Part shown: positions 27,314 to 38,536 of the stretch, piece by piece
Layout: every line of letters starts with the position of its first letter
Numbering within the stretch: the first letter of the stretch is position 1
Source: Planctomycetaceae bacterium
GTDB taxonomy: Bacteria > Planctomycetota > Planctomycetia > Pirellulales > Pirellulaceae
Assembly (NCBI GenBank): GCA_007694185.1
Contig: RECD01000145.1
Location: forward strand, 20,879 to 84,878
Reading direction: 5' to 3'
Length of the DNA: 64,000 nt
The notes under the pieces: generated by a model
The model's input: the letters and a program-made list of their open reading frames with translations, nothing else
Database searches by the model: none
What the model was told of the DNA's origin: nothing
Program-made: the position numbers and the translations under genes

Positions 27314-29578
27314 TCAAGTGGGGCTGAGTCCACTCGACGTAACTCGTGATCGAGCGATCCAGCCGCCGACGAACGTTTCCGCAGCCAGCAAGCCGAGCAC
27401 GCCGATCAAGAACCAACGCCAGAGCGTCTGTTGGCTTTCCAGTTCGACATCCCGGAGTTGCCGCTCGCTCTGCTCTTCCGCCGCCCGCTTCGCCGCCCCA
27501 CCGATGACGATGCCGAGCCTCTCCAACTCATCCGTTTCCAACGGTTCGGTTCGGCTTTCCGACTCGTCCAAGTTCACCGCGACCGAGGTCTCCGCGCCGT
27601 CCCAACCAAGCCGATAGACGCCGGGACGATCAACCCGTTCAATATCAGCCAATCGTCCCAATGACGCCGTCGGCAAGGTCACCCGATCGATCTGAATCTC
27701 CGCAGGTTCCGCCGGCAGGTTGGCGGTCGACAACCGCTCGCCGACAACCCGTCGATCAGCAACGCCATCCTCGGGCCGATCCGCGTCGAGCAACCCGAAC
27801 ATCAAAGGAACGAACTTGGTCGACAGCCCGAGTTGGCTCTCCAGCGGTTGCCAACCGGCCGCGAACGCCCACACACGCCCCTGCCCATCGGTCCGCTCGA
27901 CCAACGCCGGCGAACCGTCGTCAAATGCGACCAAGACCCGACTGCCGTCGGGCAGCCCGGTGATCGTGCGATGGGCCCAAAATCGAATCCGCGAGAAATC
28001 GTTGTACTCCGGACCTGCCAACGGCGAGAACAAAGGGTGAGCGAAGTCGATGCGTGTCCAAATCGCGTAGTCACGCACGGGGGCCTCGGTTACGCTCAAG
28101 CTGTCGTCGTCGAACAATGCCCGTAGCGCCCGCTCGCCGGAGTCGTCCCCATTGATCGCTGGCGCGGGCAGATACGCCAGCCTCCCGCCCGCTCGAACGT
28201 ATGCCTGCAAGCTCCCGAGCGTGTCCGCATCGAGGTCGCCTGAAGCGACGATCAGCGGCACCGACCTCGGATCGACCGCTCCCAGGGGCCCGGCAGAAAC
28301 CGGCAGCGTTGCCGCCCCGGAAGCGCCGGGAGAATCGGAAGTTTCGGCATCCCCATCGGCCGTCGAGCCCAGGCCGGTCCGGTGGTGGGCAAAGGTGACA
28401 CGGCGGGTCGCCGTATCGAGCGTCAGTTGACGTAGGTAATGAAGCGGACTGTCCCTCGGTTCGGGCAATTTCGGACCGAGATACAAAACCGTTTGGGGAC
28501 TTGGTGACCGATTGGCGAAGTACCGTACGTTGTCAAAGTCCTGGTCGTCTCCGGTCAAGCGGATCGCGACCGCGTCGGCGGGCGGAGGGGGCAGCCGAAC
28601 CGCCAGTGACTGACCCGGTGGCACCTGCACCTCACGCGGTGGGTCGGCCACGGGACTGTCGTCGGCCCGCAACCAGGTAAGACGAAACTGAGCCTTGTCG
28701 GAATCCTCTGAATTGGTGACCCGTATTCGAAACACGGACTGAGACCCCTCGGGCCCCTGGTCCCCCTCGATCGCGCCGGTCGTGGGATCGGTCGCCGCGA
28801 TCCGCGGCAGACTGATCCACGCGTTGGACTGCCCGCGGGCGGTAACCCGACGAACCTCGACCGGCACTTCGCGCGGCCAAGCAAAACCCTGCAACGTTTC
28901 CCGTTTGGCACCCGACTGCAGATCGCTGATCAGCACGACTTGGGTGCTGCCGACGACCGCGTTTGACTCGGAGTCGGCAGCGTCTTCCATAGCGGATGTC
29001 GGAGACCCATCGTTCTCGACAGCCAATTCGGCCGCTGCCCGCAAGGCAGCCCCCAAATCGGTTCCGTTCCAACTCGGCAGTTGGTCGGCAAACAAAGAAT
29101 CACCGACGGCCCGGAGGGTTTCGATCGGAAGCGTCTTTGCCGTTTCGAAATCGAGCCGCAGGTCGGGCCGGGCGTCGAACGCGATCACCGCCAGCGAGTC
29201 ACCCGGATTCAGCCCCGTGGTGACGGACCGGAGTTCGGCGATCGCTTGGGTCCAAAGGTCACCACGCCGCATGCTGGCGCTGGTATCAACCAGGACGATG
29301 GTCCGCCGCGACAGCCCCTCGGACGACTCGGAGGCCGCGCTTCTCAAAAAGGGCCTTGAAAAGGCGAACGCGAGCAGCAACAAGGCGAGCGCCCGCAGCA
29401 ACAAGAGCGGCAAGTTCTCGACCCGACTGCGGTTTCGCAGCGGCGGCCGCATTTCCGGCAAGAACATCGTCGAGCTGATCGGAGTCCGCTTTTTGACCTG
29501 GCGTCGAATCAGGTGAAACAGGATCGGCAGGGCGATCGCCAACGCCCCCAGGGCATACAGCGGAGCGAGCAAGCTCAT
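27314..29578 (-). CDS. BatA-like VWA membrane protein
   Basis: 754 residues from ATG 29578, overlapping the DUF58 gene in ATGA. The N-terminal 80 residues match the BatA membrane module: a hydrophobic start, LFHLIRRQVKKRTPISS, then NLPLLLLRALALLLLAFAF. A VWA domain follows with MIDAS DTSAS at 98-102. The middle carries a GATase-like region near 420-520. A C-terminal hydrophobic segment (about 720-745) makes a second anchor. Known BatA-type proteins form periplasm-facing complexes with MoxR ATPases. Second in the operon behind MoxR and DUF58. Confidence 0.86.
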   Translation of the reverse strand: MSLLAPLYALGALAIALPILFHLIRRQVKKRTPISSTMFLPEMRPPLRNRSRVENLPLLLLRALALLLLAFAFSRPFLRSAASESSEGLSRRTIVLVDTSASMRRGDLWTQAIAELRSVTTGLNPGDSLAVIAFDARPDLRLDFETAKTLPIETLRAVGDSLFADQLPSWNGTDLGAALRAAAELAVENDGSPTSAMEDAADSESNAVVGSTQVVLISDLQSGAKRETLQGFAWPREVPVEVRRVTARGQSNAWISLPRIAATDPTTGAIEGDQGPEGSQSVFRIRVTNSEDSDKAQFRLTWLRADDSPVADPPREVQVPPGQSLAVRLPPPPADAVAIRLTGDDQDFDNVRYFANRSPSPQTVLYLGPKLPEPRDSPLHYLRQLTLDTATRRVTFAHHRTGLGSTADGDAETSDSPGASGAATLPVSAGPLGAVDPRSVPLIVASGDLDADTLGSLQAYVRAGGRLAYLPAPAINGDDSGERALRALFDDDSLSVTEAPVRDYAIWTRIDFAHPLFSPLAGPEYNDFSRIRFWAHRTITGLPDGSRVLVAFDDGSPALVERTDGQGRVWAFAAGWQPLESQLGLSTKFVPLMFGLLDADRPEDGVADRRVVGERLSTANLPAEPAEIQIDRVTLPTASLGRLADIERVDRPGVYRLGWDGAETSVAVNLDESESRTEPLETDELERLGIVIGGAAKRAAEEQSERQLRDVELESQQTLWRWFLIGVLGLLAAETFVGGWIARSRVTSSGLSPT

Positions 29579-30566
29579 GAAGCACCTCCGGCAGTCCCGC
29601 TGCGCAACATGCCGCGGCGAGAGGTTCGGCCGCCACGACGCTGCTGCGTTGAAACCACGTGCGCCAGGGCGTCAGCCAGCGGTTGGTCCGTCATCATTTC
29701 GTACAAATCGACGCCCAGGGACTCACAGATCACCCGGACCTGCTCGCGGTGGGCGGCAAAGTTCCGCTCGTATTCCGGTCCGACCGTGGCCGGATCGAGC
29801 GGCACTTCTCGGCCCGTTTCCAGATCGACGACCGTGGTCGGTTCGGGAATCACCAACCGCAACTCACCCGGGTCGAGCGTTCGCAGGACGATCACCTCGT
29901 GTCCGCGACTGCGGAGCAGCCCTAAGTTCATCCGCAACTGATCGATGGGCGCGAGCAGATCGGAAATCAGGATCGCCAATCCGCGTTTGGTGATCCGCTG
30001 GGCGAGTTGGCGGAGCGGCGAATCGAGATCGGTCCCACTACCGGCCAAGGGACGTGACAGCGCGATCATCAGTTGGCGAAAATGCCCGGGACGCTGCCGC
30101 GCCGGGATCCAGTCACCAATCGAATCATCGAAGGTCAGCAGCCCCACGCTATCCCGTTGCAGGGTCATGTAGTAAGCCAGCGTGGCAGCCAGGGTGACCG
30201 CGTACTCCCCCTTGGTGTAGGCCAAGGTCCGGTAGCCCATCGATCGGCTCCGATCGAAAATCAGGTAGACGCGACGATCCGTTTCGTCCTCGAACCGCTT
30301 GATGAAGTAGCGGTCGCTGCGTGCGTAGAGTTTCCAATCGAGCCCCCGCGGGTCGTCACCGGGGACGTAGGGACGGTACTCGCTAAACTCGACGGAAAAC
30401 CCATGAAACGGGCTACGGTGCAGTCCGGTGTAGAATCCCTCGACAACCCCTCGGGCGCGAAGCGTCAGATTCTTGATCCGCATCAACGCCTGCGGATCGT
30501 GTTCCCCCGGGCCGCTCGACAGAAGCCTTGGAGAGGCCGACGCCTTCGTGTCCGGTCGATCGGCCA

Positions 30567-30570
<4 letters not shown>
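29575..30570 (-). CDS. DUF58 protein
   Basis: 331 residues, starting ATG 30570 or 30567. The DUF58 signature FSEYRPYVPGDDPRGLDWKLYARSDRYFIKRFE is preceded by VEFSEYRPY and followed by LIFDRSRSMGY, whose Asp-x-Ser-x-Ser makes it a VWA-like MIDAS. This family stands beside MoxR genes in most bacteria and is presumed to be a chaperone or target of the ATPase. Both ends overlap neighbours by 4 bp, so translation is coupled. Confidence 0.9.
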
Positions 30571-31583
<1,013 letters not shown>

Positions 31584-31741
31584 GACGGGCGGTTCCGGAA
31601 TGGCGGTTGTTTAGGAACCGACTCAGTCTAACGGAGCGGCGCAAGCCTGTTGGTAATCATCGCCTGATTTCCGGGGCACGCGGCTGACATTAAATTGCGT
31701 CCTGCCGCTTCGATTTTCCGCCGCAGTCCGAGAGGAAAGCC

Positions 31742-32689
31742 ATGACTCATCAACGGAAGCAACGGCTGCAAGCCCTGCTGGGGGCGATCGTTCCGCTGCC
31801 GGAGTTTTCGTCCGAGGATGCGAAACAGTTGTGCGCCGAGATGACCCCGCAATTCATCACCCAAACGCTGACCCAATTGGTCCGTGAAGGGATGCTGCAC
31901 CGTCATCAGGACTCCAAGCAGACCCGATTCCGCTGGGCGGTGCCCCAACACCAGTTCGTCCCGCAACAGTGGATCGACCGTCAGGTCCACTCCGAACAGG
32001 TGACCGAAACGCCGCTGGAAGAACGGCCACGTGAAAAGTTACTCAGCCAGGGAGCCGAATCGCTGAGCACTGCCGAGTTGCTGGCGATCCTGATCCGCGT
32101 CGGGATCCGCGGCGAATCGGCGATCACGGCCGGCCGTAAGCTCGCAAACCGATTCCACGACCAACTGCACCAGCTACGTGGCTCGAGCGCCCCGGAATTG
32201 AAGGGAGTCAGCAGCGCGGTCACCAGTGCGAGCTACGCACAAATCATGGCCGGTGTCGAACTCGGACGGCGGATCGCGAAAGCCGAAGCGAGTCAACGCC
32301 GCGACAAGCTGAGGATCACCAGCAGCGCGGTGGCGATCGAGTTCTGCGCAGAACGCTTCGCGGCCCTCGCCGCAGATGCCGTCCAAGAAGAGTTTCACAT
32401 CGTCACCCTAGACACCAAACACCAGCCGCTCGCGACACATCGGATCACGGTCGGGACGCTCGACGCCAGCCTCGTTCATCCTCGCGAAGTCTTTCGGCCG
32501 GCAATCCGGGATGCGGCCGCCGCGGTGCTGCTGGTCCACAACCACCCCAGTGGGGATCCGACCCCCAGCCGAGAAGATCACCAGGTGACCGATCGGCTCA
32601 CCGAAGCCGGCAAGCTGATCGGCATTCAGGTGCTGGACCACATCGTCGTGGCTCGCACCCGCTCGCTGAGCATCCGCGACTCGACCTGA
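31742..32689 (+). CDS. radC: RadC-family JAB-domain protein with extra N-terminal domain
   Basis: 315 residues from ATG 31742. Residues 1-90 are an addition not found in normal RadC and look like a small helical winged-helix unit (AKQLCAEMTPQFITQTLTQ, then a RFRWAVPQ hairpin). From about 92 the classical RadC begins: RPREKLLSQGAESLSTAELL, a helix-hairpin-helix-like region, then the JAMM metalloprotease motif HNHPSGDPTPSRED with His266, His268 and Asp279. The C-terminal LDHIVVARTRSLSI closes the fold. Function in DNA repair is historically assigned but not settled. Divergent from the MoxR operon. Confidence 0.9.
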   Translation: MTHQRKQRLQALLGAIVPLPEFSSEDAKQLCAEMTPQFITQTLTQLVREGMLHRHQDSKQTRFRWAVPQHQFVPQQWIDRQVHSEQVTETPLEERPREKLLSQGAESLSTAELLAILIRVGIRGESAITAGRKLANRFHDQLHQLRGSSAPELKGVSSAVTSASYAQIMAGVELGRRIAKAEASQRRDKLRITSSAVAIEFCAERFAALAADAVQEEFHIVTLDTKHQPLATHRITVGTLDASLVHPREVFRPAIRDAAAAVLLVHNHPSGDPTPSREDHQVTDRLTEAGKLIGIQVLDHIVVARTRSLSIRDST

Positions 32690-32735
32690 GCCAGACCGGC
32701 CCGCAAGCGCGGGCCGCCGATCCGGTCAGCGAAAA

Positions 32736-33809
32736 TTAGCGGTAAAACGACCCCGCCCCGACGGACTGTCCGGTCTGACCGGCCGGGTAGCTGGTCGCCC
32801 CCATCGTGCTTCCCGGGGTGTACCCGGTCGCCTGCTGGACCTCACCCTGAGGTTGGGCGGATGCCGTGTAAGCCTCCGGCTGCTGCTCAGTCGCCGGAGC
32901 ACTCGTGGCAGGAACCATACCGGGCATCGTGAACCCGCCCCCCGTCGTCGGTCCGCTGGTCGATGCGGTCGACTCGTTCGGCAAGCCCGGCATCGCGAAA
33001 CCTCCCGGCGGCAATGCCGGAGCGGCGGCGTCAGCAGCAATGGTCGGCGTCGTCTCGGCGAAGCCCTTGGGCGGCATGCCCGCGACCGTCTGGCCCGACT
33101 GGGCACCGGTACCGGAACCATTGGATTCGGGGCCGGCACCGGGCAGCGGGTAGCCGACCGCGGCATAGTTGGAAGCCGATGGCAAAGGCCCCATCGAACC
33201 GATCGAAGCGGCTGCACCACCGGCCGGATTCGGGGACGAGATGCCGTAAGCGGGCAGTGGGTTATCGGACGTGGCAGCGACGGACGTCGGCGGCTGTCCA
33301 AACAGCGAGCCGCCAGGGCCGGTGGGACTTGCGCCCGAGGTCGCAGCAGGCGGGCTAGTGACGTAGGAAGGGGTGGGGCCGGAGTATCCGTTGGCGATCG
33401 CCGCCGCCGAATTTGGAGCTGCGGTGCTCGTGCCGCCGGCCTGACCGACCTGGTTGCCGGGCATCGCGGCGGACTGGCCGGCAGGGCCACCCGCAACCGA
33501 TCCGGCCGCAGCGACTTGGCCGGTCTGCGGCTTGACGCCCGCCGGTGACGCGGCCACCGATTCGATCGGGTTGGGAACCGCCGACGCCGACGGCGACACG
33601 GGATAGGTTTGAGTCGGCCCGATGCCGGCGAGCGTATCGGCAGACGGCTCTTTCTTCGAGCCAAAACTCGGCCAACTCGGCTTAGCCCATGTCGGCATGG
33701 ACGGCGCCGAAGTCCGACAACCGCTACCCAACATGACCGTCGGCAAGCAGATCGCTACAAGCACGCCCAACCGCAGCTGACGTGAACAAGGCTTCGTGAT
33801 TTCGTACAT
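32736..33809 (-). CDS. Probable lipoprotein, Pro/Gly/Ser/Ala-rich low-complexity chain
   Basis: 357 residues from ATG 33809. A basic start and a hydrophobic core are followed by a Cys (MLGSGC, about residue 31) that makes a near-lipobox; the residue three before the Cys is Gly, so lipidation is not certain. The rest, until the end, is a low-complexity chain of Pro, Gly, Ala, Ser and Thr with repeated PG, GG and NPxGG groups and almost no charged or aromatic residues. Not recognised beyond that; it may be a cell-envelope or surface protein. The frame is open further upstream to 33941, but the signal peptide sets the start. Confidence 0.6.
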   Translation of the reverse strand: MYEITKPCSRQLRLGVLVAICLPTVMLGSGCRTSAPSMPTWAKPSWPSFGSKKEPSADTLAGIGPTQTYPVSPSASAVPNPIESVAASPAGVKPQTGQVAAAGSVAGGPAGQSAAMPGNQVGQAGGTSTAAPNSAAAIANGYSGPTPSYVTSPPAATSGASPTGPGGSLFGQPPTSVAATSDNPLPAYGISSPNPAGGAAASIGSMGPLPSASNYAAVGYPLPGAGPESNGSGTGAQSGQTVAGMPPKGFAETTPTIAADAAAPALPPGGFAMPGLPNESTASTSGPTTGGGFTMPGMVPATSAPATEQQPEAYTASAQPQGEVQQATGYTPGSTMGATSYPAGQTGQSVGAGSFYR

Positions 33810-34250
33810 CCCTTTCAATCCTCGTTTCGGGTGAACGATCGACAGCGCGAGCGGTTCACGACCGGCGGGCCTCCTGCCCGTACCGATCTGCCGCCGGGGT
33901 GCCGCTGGCGACCATCCGGTCACCGGGGAGACGCCGCGCACTCACACCATTTCATTTCGATTTTCGTCCCGATCGACCCACCCAATCCACAAAAACTTCT
34001 CAGCCGCCAAAAACAGCCCAGCAGAAAATGCGTGCGAACCGTCGCAGCCCATCGGAACGCTGGTGGGGTTAAACCGACGGTCTGCCTGGCGTCAATGGCA
34101 ATCCGGAGTCAAAACGCCGAAGCCGATGCTGGCACCGATCTGCCCATGCCCTGTTACTTGGCACCGGTTCCCATGATGGGCATTGCTCGCCGGCAGCGGA
34201 CGCGAGTGTGAAGGAACTCGCATGCCCCTTTGGGGGTTAAAAGCGGATTT
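33810..34250. other. Intergenic region, 441 bp, no gene seen
   Basis: Lies between two leftward genes. Reading left from the beta-barrel gene there is a short CCCCC-AAA-GGGG inverted repeat (about 34228-34240) but no T tract, so it is not a firm terminator. The rest should hold the promoter of the probable lipoprotein gene. I see no convincing small gene. Confidence 0.35.
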
Positions 34251-35168
34251 TCAGCGGGCGTAGATCAACCTCACGATGCCGGACAACTCGTATCCCTCGG
34301 TGGCCGTTCCCAAGCCAAGGCCGGCCTGCAACTCCCAGCGATCCGTCAATTCGATGTGGGATTGTGGCACGAGAATGAAGTTACTCGTCCCGTCCAAGGC
34401 GACCGCCAAGTTGGATTCCAACCCCAGCGTCAACCAGTCGTTGACTTCCGCGAACAGCGTCCCGTTTACTAACCGCTCGAACGATTCGAAGTTGTCGCTC
34501 CCCTCCAGATCCATCCTGCCACCGAACATGAACAGGACACTCCAGGTTTCGTCGAGCCGCACCCCGCCCAGGTAAAGCAATGTCGAATTCCAGGTTTCGA
34601 ATTGGGGCGTCGGCTCGATCAGCACCTGGACCCCATGGATGTAGTGGTCGTCGAAGGCGGTCCCGAAGGTCCACTGGATCCCCAGTTTCAGCTCCTCCAG
34701 CGTACCGCCCTCGAAAGGCAGTTCGAACTCAATCGCCAGCCGATCGCTCAGGGCGATTTCCACCTCCGGCGCCCACTCGACCTGTTGCCGGTCAGGAGTC
34801 GAGGGACCAGGCCCAAACGGGTCGTCCCCCAACTGTCGGTTTTTCGCTCTCCAAGGAAAAATCGCGAGCGTGTTGAACTCGATGTCGCCTCGCGTCGGCC
34901 CCAACGGTCGCACCAAGTCGAACAGCAGCGGTTCGGGGACTTTCACCCCCCACCCCTGTCGGCCTCGTTCGGGCGCCGAACTCCAGATTTGTTCCCGGAC
35001 AACGCCGCCTGGCCATTCCGAGTCCTCCAACGGCGAGAACGGGTGCTGGTAGGATTCGTCCGTCCATCCGTCCAGAGTAAGCGACTGTGGGTCGTCCGCC
35101 ATAGCCGAACCGGCCGCCGGCCAGGCGAGGAAGAGCAGAACCAGCGGAACAACGGGCCAACGCTTCAT
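34251..35168 (-). CDS. Exported beta-rich, probable outer-membrane barrel protein
   Basis: 305 residues from ATG 35168, which gives a signal peptide ending near ADD (about residue 25). After a polar N-terminal region with an SPLEDSEWPGG segment, the chain from about 85 on is a run of alternating hydrophobic/polar strands with aromatic girdle residues (LAIEFELPFE, LKLGIQWTFG, HGVQVLIEP, TLLYLGGVRL), ending in IVRLIYAR. This predicts a small barrel, possibly of the transporter type found in planctomycetes. No family name can be given. The last residue is Arg rather than Phe. Confidence 0.6.
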   Translation of the reverse strand: MKRWPVVPLVLLFLAWPAAGSAMADDPQSLTLDGWTDESYQHPFSPLEDSEWPGGVVREQIWSSAPERGRQGWGVKVPEPLLFDLVRPLGPTRGDIEFNTLAIFPWRAKNRQLGDDPFGPGPSTPDRQQVEWAPEVEIALSDRLAIEFELPFEGGTLEELKLGIQWTFGTAFDDHYIHGVQVLIEPTPQFETWNSTLLYLGGVRLDETWSVLFMFGGRMDLEGSDNFESFERLVNGTLFAEVNDWLTLGLESNLAVALDGTSNFILVPQSHIELTDRWELQAGLGLGTATEGYELSGIVRLIYAR

Positions 35169-35602
35169 GGATGTCAACGACCTAACCATAAATGGACAAT
35201 GGGAGAACCCCTCCATGCGGGGCCCCGGTGAGCACCTTCGTCGAGCCCCTTCTGATTCGTCTTCGGCAAGCAGAACCCGCCGACTTGAACACTTGCGCAG
35301 ACTTTAACGCTTGCCGAAACGTTGCAACCTGGTGGAGAATCAGGAAATTTGTCCCTGTCGGGTTCTTGGTCGGCACCTACAATGTCGGCAATCGCCGTGC
35401 GCTGGGGTGTCTTCGTAGGACGTGATCGCTCTGGGTGCCGGATCGATGGCGACGATCCATGTCCCTTCCGTAGCGACACGGTTCTGATCTCGAATCGGAG
35501 ACGTTCCCGACCGCTGCGATCCGCGGGCCGCGCATCGCCCTCGGCGGCCGGACTGGTCGCTCTGTCCGCACGGCTATCCACCCCAGACTGGGAAGTTCAC
35601 TC
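35169..35602. promoter_or_regulatory. Divergent intergenic region, 434 bp
   Basis: Separates the barrel-like gene (leftward) from ygiQ (rightward). Promoters for both should lie here. Open frames across it have no protein-like composition and I treat them as non-coding. No hairpin or repeat stands out. Confidence 0.35.
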
Positions 35603-37705
35603 ATGCAGTTGCCGGTTATCTCTGATCCTCGCCTGACGCCCAAACCGGCTTTGCGGTCGGCCGATACCGATTTTTTGTCTCGGCTGGGAGAGGCCTCGGC
35701 GGGCATGAATCAGCCCATTCGCCAACCCGCGGGGCCGATCGCGACCAGGGCGCTGCCGATGAGCATGGAGGAAGCTCGGCTGCGCGGCTGGGACGAGCTG
35801 GACATCGTGTTTGTCACCGGTGATGCCTACATCGATCACCCCAGTTTCGCGATGGCGATTCTCGGGCGGGTGTTGGAAGCGGCCGGGTATCGCGTCGGCA
35901 TCGTCAGCCAGCCCGATTGGCACCGTTGCGACGATTGGCGTCGGTTCGGCCGACCGCGGCTCTTCTTCGCGATCAGCGCGGGGAATATGGACTCGATGAT
36001 CAACCACTACACCGCCAACAAGAAGGTTCGCAACGACGACGCCTACTCGCCCGGCGGCCGCATCGGGCTTCGACCCGACCGCGCGACGCTGGCCTACTGC
36101 CAACGGGCCCGCGAAGCGTTCAAGGGCGTGCCGGTGATCGCCGGGGGAGTCGAAGCGTCGCTGCGGAGGCTCGCGCATTACGACTACTGGAGCGACAAGG
36201 TCAAACGCTCAATCCTGCTCGACAGCAAGGCCGACCTGGTCGGTTTCGGGATGGGTGAAAACGCGATCGTCGAGATCGCTCGGCGATTGGAAGCGGGCGA
36301 GTCGGTGAAAGAGCTGCGCGACATCCGCGGGGTCGCCTACGCGTTGGGCGCAAAGGAGACCGCACCGGAGTCGGTTCGGAGCGAGTTGCTGGAACTGCCT
36401 TCCTACGAACAGGTCGTAGCCGACAAACTGGCCTTCGCCGAGGCGACCCGGATCATTCACAACGAGACGAACCCGCTCAACGCCCGCCCGTTGATCCAAC
36501 CGCATGGAACTCAAGCCGTCGTTTGCAACGTCCCGCAACTGCCGATCGGCGAAACGGCGATGGACGCGATCTACGACCTGCCTTACACCCGTCTGCCGCA
36601 CCCCTCGTACAAGGAAAAGATCCCCGCCTTCGAGATGATCAAGCACTCCGTCACGATCATGCGAGGTTGTTTCGGGGGCTGCACGTTCTGCTCGATCACG
36701 GCGCATCAGGGTCGGATCATTCAATCCCGCAGCAAGGAATCGGTGCTGGGCGAGATCCGAAAAATGGGCGAATTGCCCGACTTCAAAGGGGTCGTTAGCG
36801 ACATCGGCGGCCCGACGGCCAACATGTACCAGATGCGTTGCACGCGACCGGAGGTCGAAGCGGTCTGTCGCCGCCAATCGTGCGTTCACCCCAAAATCTG
36901 CAAACTCTTGGGGGTCGATCACCAGCCCGTCATCGAACTGATGCGCGAAGCCCGTTCGCTGCCCGGGATCAAGAAAGTGCTGGTCGCCAGCGGGATCCGC
37001 ATGGACCTAGCCAGGACGTCCCCGGAATACCTCCAGGAATTGACCGCCCATCATGTCGGTGGGAAGCTCAAGGTCGCGCCCGAGCATGTCGACAAAGACG
37101 TGCTCAGTAAAATGCGCAAACCGAAGAACGACGATTTCGAGCACTTCACCGAGGTGTTCCAGGAAGAATCGGCTCGGGTCGGCAAGAAACAGTACATCGT
37201 CCCCTATTTCATCGCTTCCCATCCCGGCAGCGACATCAAGGCGATGATCGAATTGGCCTTGTTCCTAAAACGCAACGGCTACAAGCCCGACGCGGTACAG
37301 GACTTCATTCCGGCGCCGCTCGATGTCGCCACGACGATGTACTACACCGGACTGGACCCGTTTACCAAGCAGCCGGTTTACGTCGCCAAGGCGTTGAAAG
37401 AACGCAAGTACCAGCGGGCGTTGATGCAGTTTTTCAAGCCGGAGAATTATTTTGAAGTCCGCGAAGCCCTCCGGATCGCCGGCCGAACCGACCTGATCGG
37501 CGACGGCTGCGATGGCCTGATCCCGTCCAAACCGCCTCGAGAAGCGATCGAGCGAAGGCGTCAGGACGCGGGGGCGCGTTTCCGAGGCGAGTTCGTTCAC
37601 CGACTCGCCGGCGGTGACACCGCCACCGATACCAAATCGTCAAAAAAACAACGCCGCCGACGCAACTCGACCGGATACCGCCCCGACCGTTCCGGCGCAC
37701 AGTGA
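35603..37705 (+). CDS. ygiQ: YgiQ-family radical SAM protein
   Basis: 700 residues from ATG 35603. The radical SAM cluster motif is C356-x3-C360-x2-C363 (IMRGCFGGCTFCSI). Family-typical stretches are DYWSDKVKRSILLDSKADLV, the FEMIKHSVTIMRGCFGG lead-in, the SDIGGPTANMYQMRCTRP Cys-containing region and HPKICKLLGVDH. YgiQ proteins belong to the uncharacterised UPF0313 group; no reaction is known. The basic C-terminal tail (RRR-rich, past residue 660) is longer than a bare core. It stands alone after a 434-base gap. Confidence 0.93.
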   Translation: MQLPVISDPRLTPKPALRSADTDFLSRLGEASAGMNQPIRQPAGPIATRALPMSMEEARLRGWDELDIVFVTGDAYIDHPSFAMAILGRVLEAAGYRVGIVSQPDWHRCDDWRRFGRPRLFFAISAGNMDSMINHYTANKKVRNDDAYSPGGRIGLRPDRATLAYCQRAREAFKGVPVIAGGVEASLRRLAHYDYWSDKVKRSILLDSKADLVGFGMGENAIVEIARRLEAGESVKELRDIRGVAYALGAKETAPESVRSELLELPSYEQVVADKLAFAEATRIIHNETNPLNARPLIQPHGTQAVVCNVPQLPIGETAMDAIYDLPYTRLPHPSYKEKIPAFEMIKHSVTIMRGCFGGCTFCSITAHQGRIIQSRSKESVLGEIRKMGELPDFKGVVSDIGGPTANMYQMRCTRPEVEAVCRRQSCVHPKICKLLGVDHQPVIELMREARSLPGIKKVLVASGIRMDLARTSPEYLQELTAHHVGGKLKVAPEHVDKDVLSKMRKPKNDDFEHFTEVFQEESARVGKKQYIVPYFIASHPGSDIKAMIELALFLKRNGYKPDAVQDFIPAPLDVATTMYYTGLDPFTKQPVYVAKALKERKYQRALMQFFKPENYFEVREALRIAGRTDLIGDGCDGLIPSKPPREAIERRRQDAGARFRGEFVHRLAGGDTATDTKSSKKQRRRRNSTGYRPDRSGAQ

Positions 37706-37923
37706 ACTGGGAGGTTGCGAAGCGGCCGGTCGCCCCGCAGTTTCCCGCGAACGCCGCATTGCTTAGCACGCCTGCCCCGAGCGCGGAGCCGACCGACGGC
37801 ATCTGAGCCGGACATAGCCTGAGCACCGCAGGCCCGTTCCGTGAGCACTTCGGCACACCGGCGCGCTTGGGAGGGGTTCGATCGAGCTTGATTTCAAGTT
37901 GCCGGTCAGCGTAGGATAGTCTC

Positions 37924-38469
37924 ATGAAAAGTTTCGTAGCACCAGCCGTGATGCCCCGCCTGAGCCGAATGCTCGGTTTGGTGATGTCATTTTCCTTGAT
38001 ATTGGGACCGACGGTCTCGATGGCGAGGTGTTGCTGTGTCGCTAACGAAGTTCGCCAATGGATTCGGCTTGCTGCCCCGGAAGCCGGTTGTTGCTCGCAG
38101 TCGGCTGCTTCTTCCCGATTAGCTGATGCGGTCGGCACGGACGCAGCTTCACTTGAAGCCTGCAGCCAATCGAGCTGCTGCCAGCGGACGGCGAACTTCC
38201 TCTCCGCAGTTCCTTCGTACCAGATTGATGCGGGGGATTCCGACTGTGGCTGTGAGCGGCAGTGCGTCGGCGACTTGGCTTTCGAAAATGCAGCCCTGCC
38301 GCCACTGGCCGAATCGATTTTCGACAGCCATTCCTTGGCAACCTCTTTGCCGGGTTGGGTTTTTTCCCTGGATCGCGATGCCCCTGCGCCGATCGCGGGT
38401 GCGACATCCGGTCTGCCGGTGCTCTCTGCGCAGGATCGCTGCGTGCGGCTTTGCCGCTGGCTGAATTGA
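37924..38469 (+). CDS. Exported Cys-rich protein of unknown function
   Basis: 181 residues from ATG 37924, with AGGA seven bases upstream. An N-terminal hydrophobic stretch (about residues 15-33) acts as export signal or anchor, directly followed by a CCC triplet. Further Cys groups (CC, SCC, DCGC, C) lie in the first 110 residues; I count 13 Cys in all, with few His. The C-terminal half is Cys-poor. This could be a metal-binding or disulfide-bonded envelope protein. It is followed by another Cys-rich gene at 38593, so the two may act together. No known family recognised. Confidence 0.55.
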   Translation: MKSFVAPAVMPRLSRMLGLVMSFSLILGPTVSMARCCCVANEVRQWIRLAAPEAGCCSQSAASSRLADAVGTDAASLEACSQSSCCQRTANFLSAVPSYQIDAGDSDCGCERQCVGDLAFENAALPPLAESIFDSHSLATSLPGWVFSLDRDAPAPIAGATSGLPVLSAQDRCVRLCRWLN

Positions 38470-38536
38470 ATCTCGCGAACGTTGTTCTCGTTCGTTGATG
38501 GTCTCTCGCCGTTGTTTCATTCGTCGCCGTTGTGAC

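Noticed and set aside
33831..34211. 126-codon rightward frame in the 441-base intergenic region
   Set aside because: Scattered Arg/Pro/His composition, no ribosome binding site and no domain; treated as chance.
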